A stretch of DNA of 64,000 nucleotides from Clostridiales bacterium (GTDB lineage Bacteria; Bacillota; Clostridia; Oscillospirales; Oscillospiraceae), in assembly GCA_025757645.1 (NCBI GenBank), contig CP107216.1, positions 372,001 to 436,000 on the forward strand, given 5' to 3'. The notes under the pieces are model-generated. The model had not been told where the DNA came from. It saw nothing but the letters and a program-made list of their open reading frames with translations, and did not search any database. Positions 1 to 8,251 of the stretch are shown here, in pieces. The translations under genes and the position numbers were made by a program. The stretch's first letter is position 1; each line of letters begins with the position of its first letter.

Positions 1-572
1 ATCATCAGCGCCACAGCCATAAGCAGACCGGGGACGTAGCCGGCAGCAAAGAGCTGACCGACGGATGCGCCGGCGATCAGACCGTAGACGATGAGGTTGA
101 TCCCGGGCGGGATGATGGGCGTGACGCACGAGGACGCCGCCGTGATCGCGGCGGAAAAGCCCTTGCCGTAGCCGCGCTTTTCCATCTCGGGCACGAGCAG
201 CTTGCACTCCATGGCGGCGTCGGCGTTGGCCGAGCCGGAGCATCCGCCCATGAGCATGCTCAGCAGGACGTTGATCTGCGCCAGACCGCCGCGCATATGA
301 CCGGTGAGCGCGTCGGCAAAGTCCATGAGCCGCGCGCTGATGCCGCCGTAGTTCATGATCGACCCGCACATGATGAAAAACGGGATCGCAAGGAACGGGA
401 ACGACTGCGTGGCCGTGACGAATTTCTGCATCAGCAGGTACGGCATCGTCGTCGTGTCAATAAAGCCAAAGTAGGTCAGCGCCGCGGCAAAGAGCGCGTA
501 GGCGATCGGGATGCCCGTGAAGTACAGCACAAGCGCGATGATGATCGGCAGGATGGAGAGGAACGTGCTCAT
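1..572 (-). CDS. dctM: TRAP transporter large permease DctM (partial, C-terminus outside window)
   Basis: This is the large membrane subunit of a tripartite ATP-independent periplasmic transporter, which drives sodium- or proton-coupled uptake of an organic acid. Only the first 190 residues are in the window; the family is usually about 425-430 residues. The visible part starts MSTFLSILPIIIALVLYF and contains the family-typical stretch GGCSGSANADAA followed by the helix carrying TPIIPPGI. The ATG at 572 overlaps the stop of dctQ (ATGA), so the two are translationally coupled. With dctQ and dctP it forms a standard dctPQM operon. The substrate cannot be read from the sequence. Confidence 0.95.
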   Translation of the reverse strand, partial: MSTFLSILPIIIALVLYFTGIPIAYALFAAALTYFGFIDTTTMPYLLMQKFVTATQSFPFLAIPFFIMCGSIMNYGGISARLMDFADALTGHMRGGLAQINVLLSMLMGGCSGSANADAAMECKLLVPEMEKRGYGKGFSAAITAASSCVTPIIPPGINLIVYGLIAGASVGQLFAAGYVPGLLMAVALM

Positions 573-1051
573 GCGTCCACCTCCCCGTCGAGGCTGCTGC
601 TGCGCTTGAGGTCTTTGACGAAAAAGACGAGCGAGTAGATCGTCATCAGGCCGAAGCCGATGACCAGCGCCGTGCTGACCACGGAGGACGGCAGCTTTGT
701 GATCGGCATGCGCTTGATCCAGGACGACTGGATAAACTGCACGCTGAGCACCGTGATGTAGCCGTTGATGATCACGAGCAGGGCGTTGGTGATCAGATGC
801 ACGACCCTGCGCGCGCCGGCCGGCAGCCGCTCCACGAGCAGATCGACGCCGACGTGCTGGTGCTTGCGGTAGGCATAGGCCGCGCCGATGAACACCGAGT
901 ACACGAAGCAGGAGGTGGCGATCTCCTCGCTCCAGATGATGATATAGTTAAACAGTTTTCGCGTGATCACGTTGACGATGACGAGCAGGATCGTTACGAT
1001 CATCATCGCGCCCGCGATGACCCCGTCAAAATTTTTCAGTAGATTTTTCAA
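569..1051 (-). CDS. dctQ: TRAP transporter small permease DctQ
   Basis: At 160 residues it has the usual length of the four-helix DctQ subunit, which joins DctM and docks the binding protein. Four hydrophobic segments are visible, near residues 10-30, 45-62, 85-105 and 125-148. The second ends in the family-typical EEIATSCFVYSVFIGAAYAY, and the conserved HVGVD motif follows. It lies between dctP and dctM and overlaps dctM by four bases. The gap to dctP is about 120 bp and holds a strong stem-loop. Assignment to the family is secure; the substrate is unknown. Confidence 0.94.
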   Translation of the reverse strand: MKNLLKNFDGVIAGAMMIVTILLVIVNVITRKLFNYIIIWSEEIATSCFVYSVFIGAAYAYRKHQHVGVDLLVERLPAGARRVVHLITNALLVIINGYITVLSVQFIQSSWIKRMPITKLPSSVVSTALVIGFGLMTIYSLVFFVKDLKRSSSLDGEVDA

Positions 1052-1090
1052 ATTCGCATAACCCTCTGCTTTCTGTGGCTTTGCTCAGCA

Positions 1091-1129
1091 ATGCCGGGTG
1101 TCCGGCAGCATGTGCGGGACACCCGGCAT
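1091..1129 (-). other. Perfect stem-loop between dctP and dctQ
   Basis: A 13-bp perfect inverted repeat (arms 1091-1103 and 1117-1129, 13-nt loop) lies in the dctP-dctQ gap. No T-run follows it on the minus strand, so it is more likely an mRNA-stabilising or partial-attenuation hairpin than a full terminator. Such an element would give more binding protein than permease, which is common in binding-protein transporters. That role is inferred. Confidence 0.6.
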
Positions 1130-1173
1130 AAAAGCCGGTATGAGGCTTCCGACCGTCCGTCAGCGCGCAGCGC

Positions 1174-2217
1174 TCACTTGTTGGCCTGGCGGTACTGGGC
1201 GAGGATGGCCTGCGCCTGCTCAAAGAAGCCGGCGGTCACGCCGTCCTCTTTGACCATGCGGTCATACTCCGGCTGCACAGCGGCGCGGAACGCATCGACG
1301 TCAACCTCGTTGAACGAGCAGCCCTGCTCCTTCTCGAGCTTGGCCTTCGTCTCGTCGAAGGAGGCGTTGGTGAAGTCGGTGAGCTCCTTAGCGCCCTTGG
1401 TGAACTCTTCCTGGATGATGGTGCGGTACTCTTCCGGGATGCTGTTCCAGACCTTGGTGCTGATGTAGGCGCCGCAGGTGCCGACGAGGTGGTTGGTCAG
1501 GGACATGTTCTTGCACACTTCGGAGCTGCCGTTGGTGGAGTAAGCGTTCATGTTGCCTTCCAGACCGTCAATGACGCCCTGCTGCACGGCAGAGATCGTC
1601 TCGGAGAACGGCATGCCGGTGGGCGTGGCGCCCATGGCCGTGAGGCAGTTGATGTACATGGAGCTGTTGGGCACGCGGATCTTCATGCCCTTGAGGTCAG
1701 CGGGGGTCTTGATGACCTTGTTGGTCTGCAGGCAGCGCATGCCGACGTTGAAGTCGAGCGCGAGCACGTGGATGCCGTAGTTATCTTCGAGCTTCTGGCA
1801 CATATTCTTTACCAGATCGGACTGGCAGACGTAGGAGTACTCGTCGATGCTGTTGTACATCATGGGGCCGATGAGTGCTTCAAAGTCGATGTCGTAGTCG
1901 GCGAGGTAGGAGGGGTCTTCGCAGGCGATCCAGTCGGCGCCGTTGACGACCTGCTCGATGTTGTCCTTATAGACGGCGAGCTGGCTGGAGTCGTAGCACT
2001 GGATCTCGATCGCGCCGTTGGTGCGCTCTTTGATGCGCTGGGCGACCTGCTGCATCTCGATCGTGAGCTGCTCGTTCGGCTGAAAGACGTGGCTGAGCTT
2101 GAGCACGAGATGATAATCTCCGTTGTTGTCGTCAGCGGCCTTATCGCCGTTGCTGCCGCAGGCACACAGTGCGAACACCATGACCAGCGCAAGAAGCATA
2201 GCAACAAATTTCTTCAA
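1174..2217 (-). CDS. dctP: TRAP transporter substrate-binding lipoprotein DctP
   Basis: This 347-residue protein captures the substrate outside the membrane for DctQM. The N-terminus is a lipoprotein signal peptide with lipobox ALCAC, so Cys19 or Cys21 is probably lipidated. The mature part has family features such as LKLSHVFQPNEQ near the start, MRCLQTNKVIKTPADLKGMKIRVP around residues 160-185 (the DctP signature with a substrate-binding arginine), and FSETISAVQQGVIDGLEG. The start is a TTG at 2217, six bases after an AAAGGA ribosome site; no ATG fits better. It is the first gene of the dctPQM operon and is divergent from a LacI-type regulator. Confidence 0.94.
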   Translation of the reverse strand: MKKFVAMLLALVMVFALCACGSNGDKAADDNNGDYHLVLKLSHVFQPNEQLTIEMQQVAQRIKERTNGAIEIQCYDSSQLAVYKDNIEQVVNGADWIACEDPSYLADYDIDFEALIGPMMYNSIDEYSYVCQSDLVKNMCQKLEDNYGIHVLALDFNVGMRCLQTNKVIKTPADLKGMKIRVPNSSMYINCLTAMGATPTGMPFSETISAVQQGVIDGLEGNMNAYSTNGSSEVCKNMSLTNHLVGTCGAYISTKVWNSIPEEYRTIIQEEFTKGAKELTDFTNASFDETKAKLEKEQGCSFNEVDVDAFRAAVQPEYDRMVKEDGVTAGFFEQAQAILAQYRQANK

Positions 2218-2262
2218 GGTAGTTCCTTTCTGCTTAAAAAAAGCGTTGAATTTTTCTCCGTC

Positions 2263-2299
2263 ATTTTAACGGCTCTCTGTGAAAAATGTTAACATTTTT
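2263..2299 (-). promoter_or_regulatory. dctP promoter with an 18-bp palindromic operator over the -35 box
   Basis: On the minus strand TTAACA (2292-2287) and TAAAAT (2268-2263) are 18 bp apart, a good sigma-A promoter for dctP. The -35 lies inside a perfect 18-bp palindrome, AAAAATGTTAACATTTTT (2282-2299). A palindrome overlapping the -35 next to a divergent LacI gene is a natural repressor site. It lacks the central CG of classic LacI/PurR operators, so the link to this regulator is inferred. Confidence 0.6.
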
Positions 2300-2332
2300 G
2301 TGCGATGCCGTCAACATGAACGGAAATTTTCC

Positions 2333-2361
2333 TTGCCATTTTTCTGTTTTCGCTATATACT
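2333..2361 (+). promoter_or_regulatory. Promoter of the LacI-family gene
   Basis: TTGCCA (2333-2338) and TATACT (2356-2361) are separated by exactly 17 bp and point to the regulator at 2472. The predicted leader is about 105 nt. The 18-bp palindrome at 2282-2299 lies about 35 bp upstream of this -35 box, so one bound repressor could affect both divergent promoters. Confidence 0.6.
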
Positions 2362-2471
2362 CCTCTTGGAAATTGGTGAAACTGCAAAGGCAAAAGCGCG
2401 ATTTTTCACCGAAAAATGCTTAATTTTTCAACACAAAGGTCTCCCTTCTCGTGTTGTCACCGGAGGTGCCT

Positions 2472-3530
2472 ATGAGCAGCAAACCCACCCTGCGCGACAT
2501 CGCGGAGGCGACCGGCGTTTCGACGGCGAGCGTCTCGATGATCCTCAACGGCAAGTCGCTCGAGCGCTTTTCCTCGCAGCGCGTGGCCAGCGTCCTCGCC
2601 GAGGCGGAGCGCATCGGCTACCGCACGCCGTCGGCCCGCTGCGCCGGCAAACAGATCGCGATCCTTTCCCCGTCGGTCTCGAATCCCTATCACACGATGA
2701 TGATCTCCGGCATCGACGCGGCGGCCAGCGCTGCCGGCTACCAGACCGCGATCTACAACACCTATTGGAATCCCCGCACGGAGAGCCACCTGCTCGACAC
2801 GCTGGACTTCTCGCGCGTGGCCGGCATCATCTTCGCCATGACGCCGACGCAGCCGGCCAAGGTGCGCGAACTGAGCCACCGTGTGCCCATCGTCGCCGTC
2901 GGCGACCGGGTCGTTGACTTCGGCATCGACACCGTGGACGTCGACAATTTCGGCGCGGCGCAGCTCGTGGCCAAGCACCTCATCGGCCTCGGCCACAAGC
3001 GCATCGCCTACCTGTCCACGGCGCTCAACGAGCACCACATCTCCCGGATGCGCCGCGCACAGGGCCTGCAGGAGGCCTACCATATGTGGTGTCCGGAGGG
3101 CAGCGTGACCATCTGCTCGCACGTCAACTCGCTCGAGGCGGAGATCACCACGCCCGACCTGGAGTACCGTTCGGGCATGGAGCTGGCCTATAAATGCCTG
3201 CGCAACGACAAGATCACCGGCATCGTCGCCATCAACGACATGGTGGCCTACGGCGTGCTCGACGCGCTCGTGCGCGAGGGCTACCGCGTGCCGGAGGATT
3301 TCAGTCTCTGCGGCTTTGATAACGTCACGAGCTCGGGCTATCAGCGCATCCAGCTCACAAGTGTGGAAAACTACACATTCAACCACGGCAAGAGCGCCTT
3401 CAACCTGCTGCTCGAGCGCATTGAGGGCGGGCTGAACAATCGGGAGGATCAGCCGATCAACCGCGTGGAATACCGCAGCCGGCTCATCGTGCGCGGCAGC
3501 ACCGGCAAGCCGCGCAGCGGCAGCCTGTAA
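2472..3530 (+). CDS. LacI/GalR-family transcriptional regulator
   Basis: A 352-residue repressor. Residues 1-55 are the LacI helix-turn-helix (PTLRDIAEATGVSTASVSMILNGK followed by the hinge region). The rest is the periplasmic-binding-protein-like sensor domain, with ILSPSVSNPYH near the domain start and the dimer/effector region DMVAYGVLDALVREGYRVPEDFSLCGFDN near residues 255-285. The ATG at 2472 was chosen because GGAGGT sits five bases upstream; a longer reading from 2451 has no such site. It is divergent from dctPQM and probably controls it, with the TRAP substrate or a metabolite as inducer. Two MgtC-like genes follow in the same direction. Confidence 0.93.
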   Translation: MSSKPTLRDIAEATGVSTASVSMILNGKSLERFSSQRVASVLAEAERIGYRTPSARCAGKQIAILSPSVSNPYHTMMISGIDAAASAAGYQTAIYNTYWNPRTESHLLDTLDFSRVAGIIFAMTPTQPAKVRELSHRVPIVAVGDRVVDFGIDTVDVDNFGAAQLVAKHLIGLGHKRIAYLSTALNEHHISRMRRAQGLQEAYHMWCPEGSVTICSHVNSLEAEITTPDLEYRSGMELAYKCLRNDKITGIVAINDMVAYGVLDALVREGYRVPEDFSLCGFDNVTSSGYQRIQLTSVENYTFNHGKSAFNLLLERIEGGLNNREDQPINRVEYRSRLIVRGSTGKPRSGSL

Positions 3531-3554
3531 CCAGCTCAGAAAGGAATCGCATCC

Positions 3555-4280
3555 ATGGCGTCTGTACTCTCCTACCTGCGTGAACTGAATATCGTCACGA
3601 TGATGCTGCGCATCCTCCTCGCCGTGCTCTGCGGCGGGCTGATCGGGCTTGAGCGCGAGCGCAAAAACCGCCCCGCCGGCTTTCGCACCTATATGCTCAC
3701 GGCGCTCGGCGCGACGCTCACCGTGCTGCTGAGCCTGCAGCTCGACCAGATGCTCCACGGACCGTGGCGCGCGCTCGCCGAGAGCATCGGCGCGACGCAG
3801 GACGTGTCGCGCTTCGGCGCCGAGGCCGCAAAGGGCATCGGCTTTCTCGGCGCGGGCACGATCATCATCACCGCCCGCCAGCAGGTCAAGGGCCTGACCA
3901 CCGCCGCCGGACTCTGGGCGAGCGCGTGTCTCGGCCTTGCCATCGGCGCGGGGTTTTATTCCTGCGCGTTCATCAGCATGCTCTTCATGATCGTGTGTAT
4001 GTACGCGCTGCCGCCGCTCGAGCGGCGCATGACCCGCCGCGCACACCACATGAACATCAGCCTCGAGATCGAGAGCATGGAAAAGCTCGGCTCCGTCGTC
4101 GGACATCTGCACGCGCAGGGCGCGCGCATTTTCGACTTCGAGGTCAACCGCAGCGGCTCGGCCGCGCTGCCGAACTTCCTGTGCCAGTTCAGCGCCGTGC
4201 TGCCTGACCGGCGCGACCACCCCGAGCTGCTGGCGGAGCTGTCGGCGCTCGACGGCGTGATCCTCATCGAAGAGATCTGA
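3555..4280 (+). CDS. MgtC/SapB-family membrane protein (first copy)
   Basis: A 241-residue protein with the MgtC/SapB N-terminal membrane domain. It shows GGLIGLERERKNRPAGFRTY (residues 27-46), the hallmark of the family, then GIGFLGAGTIIITARQQVKG and GLTTAAGLWASACLGLAIG, with about five helices. A cytoplasmic C-terminal ACT-like domain of about 85 residues follows. MgtC proteins affect magnesium homeostasis and membrane ATPase or potential; the precise role here is not evident. It starts 24 bp after the LacI-type gene with an AGAAAGGA site and lies 16 bp before a paralogue, so the three may be cotranscribed. Confidence 0.92.
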   Translation: MASVLSYLRELNIVTMMLRILLAVLCGGLIGLERERKNRPAGFRTYMLTALGATLTVLLSLQLDQMLHGPWRALAESIGATQDVSRFGAEAAKGIGFLGAGTIIITARQQVKGLTTAAGLWASACLGLAIGAGFYSCAFISMLFMIVCMYALPPLERRMTRRAHHMNISLEIESMEKLGSVVGHLHAQGARIFDFEVNRSGSAALPNFLCQFSAVLPDRRDHPELLAELSALDGVILIEEI

Positions 4281-4296
4281 GAAAGGAGGCTGTGCC

Positions 4297-5001
4297 ATGC
4301 TGCATTGTTTTGACCCCATCCGCACCCTGAGCTTCTGGGCCATTCTCGTCCGGCTGACGCTGGCCGTCGTCTGCGGCGGCGTGATCGGCGCCGAGCGCGA
4401 GACGAAGCGCCGCCCCGCGGGCTTCCGCACGCACATCCTCATCTGCCTCGGCGCCGCCATCACCACGCTCACGAGCCAGTACCTGCTGCTCTCCCTGCAT
4501 TTGTTCACCGACGTTGCGCGCCTCGGCGCACAGGTCATCTCCGGCATCGGCTTCATCGGCGCTGGCACGATCATCGTCACGCGCGATAAGCGCGTCAAGG
4601 GCCTGACCACGGCCGCCGGGCTCTGGGCCGCGGCCATCATCGGCCTCGCCTGCGGCGCGGGCTATGTCGAGTGCGCGGCCTTTGCCACGCTCGTCGTGCT
4701 CGTGGTCGAGCTGGTGCTCATCCGGCTGGAGTTCAAGCTCACGAGCAAGAACACCGACCTCACGCTCTACATCGAGTACGCGCACGCCGTGTGCATGGAG
4801 TCCGTGCTCGCCCTGCTGCGCGAGCGCCGCGTCCAGATCGAAAGTCTCGAGATCAGCCGCATCGCGGACACCGACGCGCCCGACGCGCCGCACCACTACT
4901 GCGCGCTCATCCCCATCCACAGCCGCGCCCCGCTGCGGCCCGGCGACCTGCGCAACGATCTGGCTGCGCTGCCGGACATTCTGACCGTCGAGGAAATGTG
5001 A
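4297..5001 (+). CDS. MgtC/SapB-family membrane protein (second copy)
   Basis: A 234-residue paralogue of the preceding gene with the same layout: GGVIGAERETKRRPAGFRTH near residues 28-47, GIGFIGAGTIIVTRDKRVKG and GLTTAAGLWAAAIIGLACG in the membrane part, then a soluble ACT-like domain. The start ATG follows GAAAGGAGG closely. The close pairing and shared motifs indicate tandem duplication, or a hetero-oligomeric pair. A strong bidirectional hairpin follows the stop. Confidence 0.92.
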   Translation: MLHCFDPIRTLSFWAILVRLTLAVVCGGVIGAERETKRRPAGFRTHILICLGAAITTLTSQYLLLSLHLFTDVARLGAQVISGIGFIGAGTIIVTRDKRVKGLTTAAGLWAAAIIGLACGAGYVECAAFATLVVLVVELVLIRLEFKLTSKNTDLTLYIEYAHAVCMESVLALLRERRVQIESLEISRIADTDAPDAPHHYCALIPIHSRAPLRPGDLRNDLAALPDILTVEEM

Positions 5002-5013
5002 AGCGAACACAAA

Positions 5014-5049
5014 AGCAAGGGCGGACGCCATATGGCGTCCGCCCTTGCT
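5014..5049. terminator. Bidirectional terminator hairpin
   Basis: A perfect 17-bp inverted repeat (arms 5014-5030 and 5033-5049) lies between the convergent mgtC pair and the lipoprotein gene. It is followed by ACATTTTC on the plus strand and CTTTTGT on the minus strand. It probably ends transcription from both sides. Confidence 0.75.
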
Positions 5050-5055
5050 ACATTT

Positions 5056-5466
5056 TCAATAGCCGCTGCTGACCACGTGCCAGCCGCTGCCGCGCCGCTC
5101 GAGCACGATGGGCCAGTCGGTATAAGTCTCGCCGGCGGTCAGGCCGCTGCGCCGCCCCGGGTCGCGCGCATACACGCTCGCAAGCAGCACGATCGTGTTG
5201 CCGTCGTCCTGCGCGCCCGCGCCAGCCAGCCAGCACGTCCGGTACGCCTCGTTGTACGCCAGACGCACCATGGCGCAGCCGCTGTGCCCGCGGTGAAACG
5301 CGCGCATGGCAGCGTCCATCGCGCCGCGGATGTCCTCGTCGGAAAACTGCTCCGACGCACCCACGACGATCTCAACGCCCGACGTGTCGCCCCGCCGCGC
5401 GCAGCCGGTCAGGCCCGTGAGCAGCAGCACCGTGAGCAGCAGCACCGCGATATTTCTCTTGCGCAT
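5056..5466 (-). CDS. Putative small lipoprotein
   Basis: A 136-residue protein with a lipoprotein signal (MRKRNIAVLLLTVLLLTGLTGC, lipobox LTGC with Cys22). The mature part has no motif I recognise. It includes FSDEDIRGAMDAAMRAFHRG and ends in GSGWHVVSSGY, a pattern like DUF4829-type or other small surface lipoproteins of Clostridia whose last strands carry a W-x-V motif. It is last in the folC-ruvX operon, 16 bp after ruvX. Function unknown. Confidence 0.8.
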   Translation of the reverse strand: MRKRNIAVLLLTVLLLTGLTGCARRGDTSGVEIVVGASEQFSDEDIRGAMDAAMRAFHRGHSGCAMVRLAYNEAYRTCWLAGAGAQDDGNTIVLLASVYARDPGRRSGLTAGETYTDWPIVLERRGSGWHVVSSGY

Positions 5467-5482
5467 CGTCTCGCCTCCCGCC

Positions 5483-5893
5483 TCAGTGCAGCGTGCCGAG
5501 GTAGCCCTCCAGGATCAGGCTCGCCGCCACGGCGTCGACCGTCTGGCGGTGCTTTTTCTCCTTGCGGCCGTTGGCGTGCAGGATGCCGTGCGCCTCAATG
5601 GAGCTGCGCCGCTCATCCCAGAGCACGACCTCCAACCCCGTCGCCTCGGTGAGCCGCTGCGCGACCGCGCGGCTCTTTTCCGCACGCGGACCCTCGGTGC
5701 CGTCCATGTTTTTCGGCAGGCCGAGCACGATGCGCTCCACGCCCTCGGTGCGCACCACGTCCGCGATCGCGGCGACCGCCCGGTCGAGATTCCACTCCGT
5801 GAGCGTCCACGCCCGGCCGCACAGCGTGGCCGAGGCATCCGAGAGCGCGAGCCCGATGCGCGCGTCGCCGTAATCAATGCCCAGAATTCTCAT
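5483..5893 (-). CDS. ruvX: RuvX/YqgF-family pre-16S rRNA nuclease, putative Holliday junction resolvase
   Basis: At 136 residues it matches the YqgF/RuvX family, an RNase H-fold nuclease linked to 16S rRNA 5'-end maturation. It starts MRILGIDYGDARIGLALSD, with the first catalytic Asp in GIDYG. The second motif, VLGLPKNMDGTEGPRA, is near residue 57. DERRSSIEA near residue 93 and the C-terminal HRQTVDAVAASLILEGYL, with the last catalytic Asp, complete the active site. The ATG at 5893 lies inside the end of folC, a 20-bp overlap, so expression is coupled. Confidence 0.95.
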   Translation of the reverse strand: MRILGIDYGDARIGLALSDASATLCGRAWTLTEWNLDRAVAAIADVVRTEGVERIVLGLPKNMDGTEGPRAEKSRAVAQRLTEATGLEVVLWDERRSSIEAHGILHANGRKEKKHRQTVDAVAASLILEGYLGTLH

Positions 5894-7160
5894 TGTGATC
5901 CCTCCGCAGATCCATGCGGATCGCGCCCGCCATGTACAGCGAGCCGACCGCGCAGATAACGTCCTCCGGCGCTGCGTGTGCCAGCGCCAGCTCTGCCGCC
6001 TGCGCGGGGTCCGCGCAGACCGTAACCGGTTTCCCGAATCGTTTCAGATAGTCCCCCAGCTCCGCCGCCGGCAGCGCGCGGGGCGAGAGCGGCGTCGCGG
6101 CGATGTACGCCGCCGCCTGCCCATCGAGCGCCGCGAGCATGGCGGGATAGTCCTTGTCCGCCAGCACGCCCACGAGCAGCGTGATGCGCCGGCCGGGAAA
6201 ATAGCGTGCGAGATTGTCCGCGACCGTCTGCGCGCACTGCGGGTTGTGCCCGCCGTCGAGCACGAACCACGGCGCGCGCCGCAACAGCTCAAACCGCGCC
6301 GGCCAGCGCACCTGCGCCAGACCCGCGCGCACGGCCGCGTCCGGGATGCGCCAGCCGCGCGCGCGCAGCGCCGTCACCGTCTCGAGCGCGACGGCCGCGT
6401 TGCGCAGCTGGTGCGCCCCCAGCAGCGGCAGCGTATATTCCGCGCCGCGGTAGGTGAAGGTCTGCCCGTCCACGCCGTCGGTCAGCGGCACGATGGCGGC
6501 TGCGTCCGCCTCCGTGAGCGGGATGCCCCGCTGCGCGCAGATCTCGTGCAGGACGGCGCGCACCTCCGGCGTCTGCGGATAGCTGACGGCGCGCGTGCCG
6601 GGCTTGAGGATGCCCGCCTTCTCGCGCGCGATCTGCTCGAGCGTATCGCCGAGGATCTCCGTGTGGTCGAGGCCGATGTTCGTGATGACGGCGCACGCCG
6701 GCGCGGCAATGACGTTCGTCGCGTCGAGCCGGCCGCCGAGGCCGACCTCCAGCACCACGACGTCGCATCCCCGCCGCCGGAACCACAGCATGGCCGCCGC
6801 CGTCACGAGCTCAAACTCCGTCGGCGGGTCGTCCATGGCGGCGATGCACGGCTGCAGCGCCTCGCACACGGCGGCAAACTCCGCGTCCGGCACGGGCACG
6901 CCGTTGACCTGCATGCGCTCGGCGAAGCGCTCGAGATACGGCGATGTGAATAGCCCCGTCGTGTAGCCTGCCGCACGCAGGATGGATGCGAGCATCGCCG
7001 CCGTGCTGCCCTTGCCGTTCGTGCCCGCGATGTGCACGAACTGCAGCCCGTCCTGCGGGTCGCCCAGGCGGTGCAGCAGCTCGCGCACGCGCGCGAGCCC
7101 CGGGCGGGAGCCGCGCCACGCGACGCCATGGATCAGCTCCATGGCCTGCTCAATTGTCAT
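5874..7160 (-). CDS. folC: Folylpolyglutamate synthase / dihydrofolate synthase FolC
   Basis: A 428-residue Mur-ligase-fold enzyme that adds glutamate to dihydropteroate or folates in the cytoplasm. The ATP-binding loop HIAGTNGKGSTAAML is at about residues 43-57. The substrate and Mg site follows in GLFTSPYLERFAERMQVNG and EVGLGGRLDATNVI. The C-terminal domain holds FVLDGGHNPQCA, the conserved H-N-P motif. The ATG at 7160 was chosen because GGGAGGTG is about seven bases upstream; an upstream in-frame extension to 7226 has no ribosome site and overlaps the promoter. It heads the folC-ruvX-lipoprotein operon. Confidence 0.95.
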   Translation of the reverse strand: MTIEQAMELIHGVAWRGSRPGLARVRELLHRLGDPQDGLQFVHIAGTNGKGSTAAMLASILRAAGYTTGLFTSPYLERFAERMQVNGVPVPDAEFAAVCEALQPCIAAMDDPPTEFELVTAAAMLWFRRRGCDVVVLEVGLGGRLDATNVIAAPACAVITNIGLDHTEILGDTLEQIAREKAGILKPGTRAVSYPQTPEVRAVLHEICAQRGIPLTEADAAAIVPLTDGVDGQTFTYRGAEYTLPLLGAHQLRNAAVALETVTALRARGWRIPDAAVRAGLAQVRWPARFELLRRAPWFVLDGGHNPQCAQTVADNLARYFPGRRITLLVGVLADKDYPAMLAALDGQAAAYIAATPLSPRALPAAELGDYLKRFGKPVTVCADPAQAAELALAHAAPEDVICAVGSLYMAGAIRMDLRRDHNENSGH

Positions 7161-7197
7161 ATCGCCGCACCTCCCGCGCAAAAAATCAGATGCTGCG

Positions 7198-7226
7198 ATT
7201 ATACCACGTTCCGCGCAGCGCGGCAA
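7198..7226 (-). promoter_or_regulatory. Promoter of folC operon
   Basis: On the minus strand TTGCCG (7226-7221) and TATAAT (7203-7198) are separated by 17 bp. A consensus -10 with a leader of about 30 nt before folC makes this a convincing sigma-A promoter. Confidence 0.7.
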
Positions 7227-7235
7227 CCGGGGTAC

Positions 7236-7264
7236 TTGCGTTTTTGCGCCGCATGGGGTAAACT
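7236..7264 (+). promoter_or_regulatory. Promoter of the AEC transporter gene
   Basis: TTGCGT (7236-7241) and TAAACT (7259-7264) are 17 bp apart on the plus strand, about 37 bp before the start codon at 7302. It is divergent from the folC promoter, with only about 10 bp between the two -35 boxes. Confidence 0.6.
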
Positions 7265-7301
7265 GTTACTTTAGTGATTTCCTGACGAACGGAGGCGACA
7301 T

Positions 7302-8240
7302 ATGGAAAATCTGATGATCTCGGCAAACGCCGTGCTGCCCATGTGCCTGGTCATGGCGCTCGGCTACGGCACGCGCCGCCTCGGCTGGCTCCGCCGTGAG
7401 GAGATCTCCACCATCAACAAGATCGCTTTCCGTATTTTTCTGCCATGTTTGCTTTATTATAATATATATTGCTCCGATCTGTCCGGCTCGTTTGACCCGC
7501 TGCTGATGACCTATGCCGTGGGCGGCGTGCTGCTGACGTTCGGCCTCGCGCTCGGCTACACGCTGCTGACCGAAAAGCTGCCGGAGCGCCGCGGCGTGCT
7601 GATCCAGGGCATGTTCCGCAGCAACTACGTCATCATGGGCATCCCCGTGGCGACGGCGCTGCTCGGCGCCGATCAGCTCGGCACCGTCTCGATCCTGATC
7701 GCGGTCATTGTGCCGCTGTTCAATATGCTGGCCGTCGTCGTGCTGGAGGTGTTCCGCGGACAGAAGCCGAAGCCGCTGCACATCCTCGGCCAGATCGCAA
7801 AAAATCCGCTCGTCATCGGCTCCGTGCTCGGCATCCTGACGCTGGTCGCCGGCATCCGCCTGCCGCACATCCTCGAGCAGACCATCCAAAGCGTCAGCGC
7901 CATCGCATCGCCGCTGCAGCTGTTTCTGCTCGGCGCGTTCTTCCAGTTCTCCGGCCTGAAGACCTACCGCCGCGAGCTTGTGACCGTGTCGATCGCCAAG
8001 CTGATCGTCTCGCCGGGCCTGTTTCTGGGGCTGGGCGCGCTGCTCGGGTTCCGGGGCGTGGCATTCGTGTCGCTCATCGGCATTTTCGCCTCGCCGACCG
8101 CCGTCAATTCCTTCACCATGGCGCAGCAGATGGGCGGCGACGCCGAGCTCGCCGGCGACATTGTGGTCACGACATCGGCCGCGAGTATCCTGACCATGTT
8201 TTTTTGGATCTTCCTGTTCAAATCCCTGGGCATGTTCTAG
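7302..8240 (+). CDS. AEC-family transporter (auxin efflux carrier-like permease)
   Basis: A 312-residue membrane protein with about ten helices in two repeated halves, as in the AEC family (TC 2.A.69), whose bacterial members often move malate, malonate or other carboxylates. Seen in the sequence are the N-terminal VLPMCLVMALGYGTRRLGWL, the first half's broken helix around FRSNYVIMGIPVATALLG, and the second half's IGIFASPTAVNSFTMAQQMGGD, all typical of the family. GGAGG lies just upstream of the ATG. It is monocistronic, followed by trkH with its own promoter. The substrate is unknown. Confidence 0.9.
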   Translation: MENLMISANAVLPMCLVMALGYGTRRLGWLRREEISTINKIAFRIFLPCLLYYNIYCSDLSGSFDPLLMTYAVGGVLLTFGLALGYTLLTEKLPERRGVLIQGMFRSNYVIMGIPVATALLGADQLGTVSILIAVIVPLFNMLAVVVLEVFRGQKPKPLHILGQIAKNPLVIGSVLGILTLVAGIRLPHILEQTIQSVSAIASPLQLFLLGAFFQFSGLKTYRRELVTVSIAKLIVSPGLFLGLGALLGFRGVAFVSLIGIFASPTAVNSFTMAQQMGGDAELAGDIVVTTSAASILTMFFWIFLFKSLGMF

Positions 8241-8251
8241 GCGCCGGGGGC

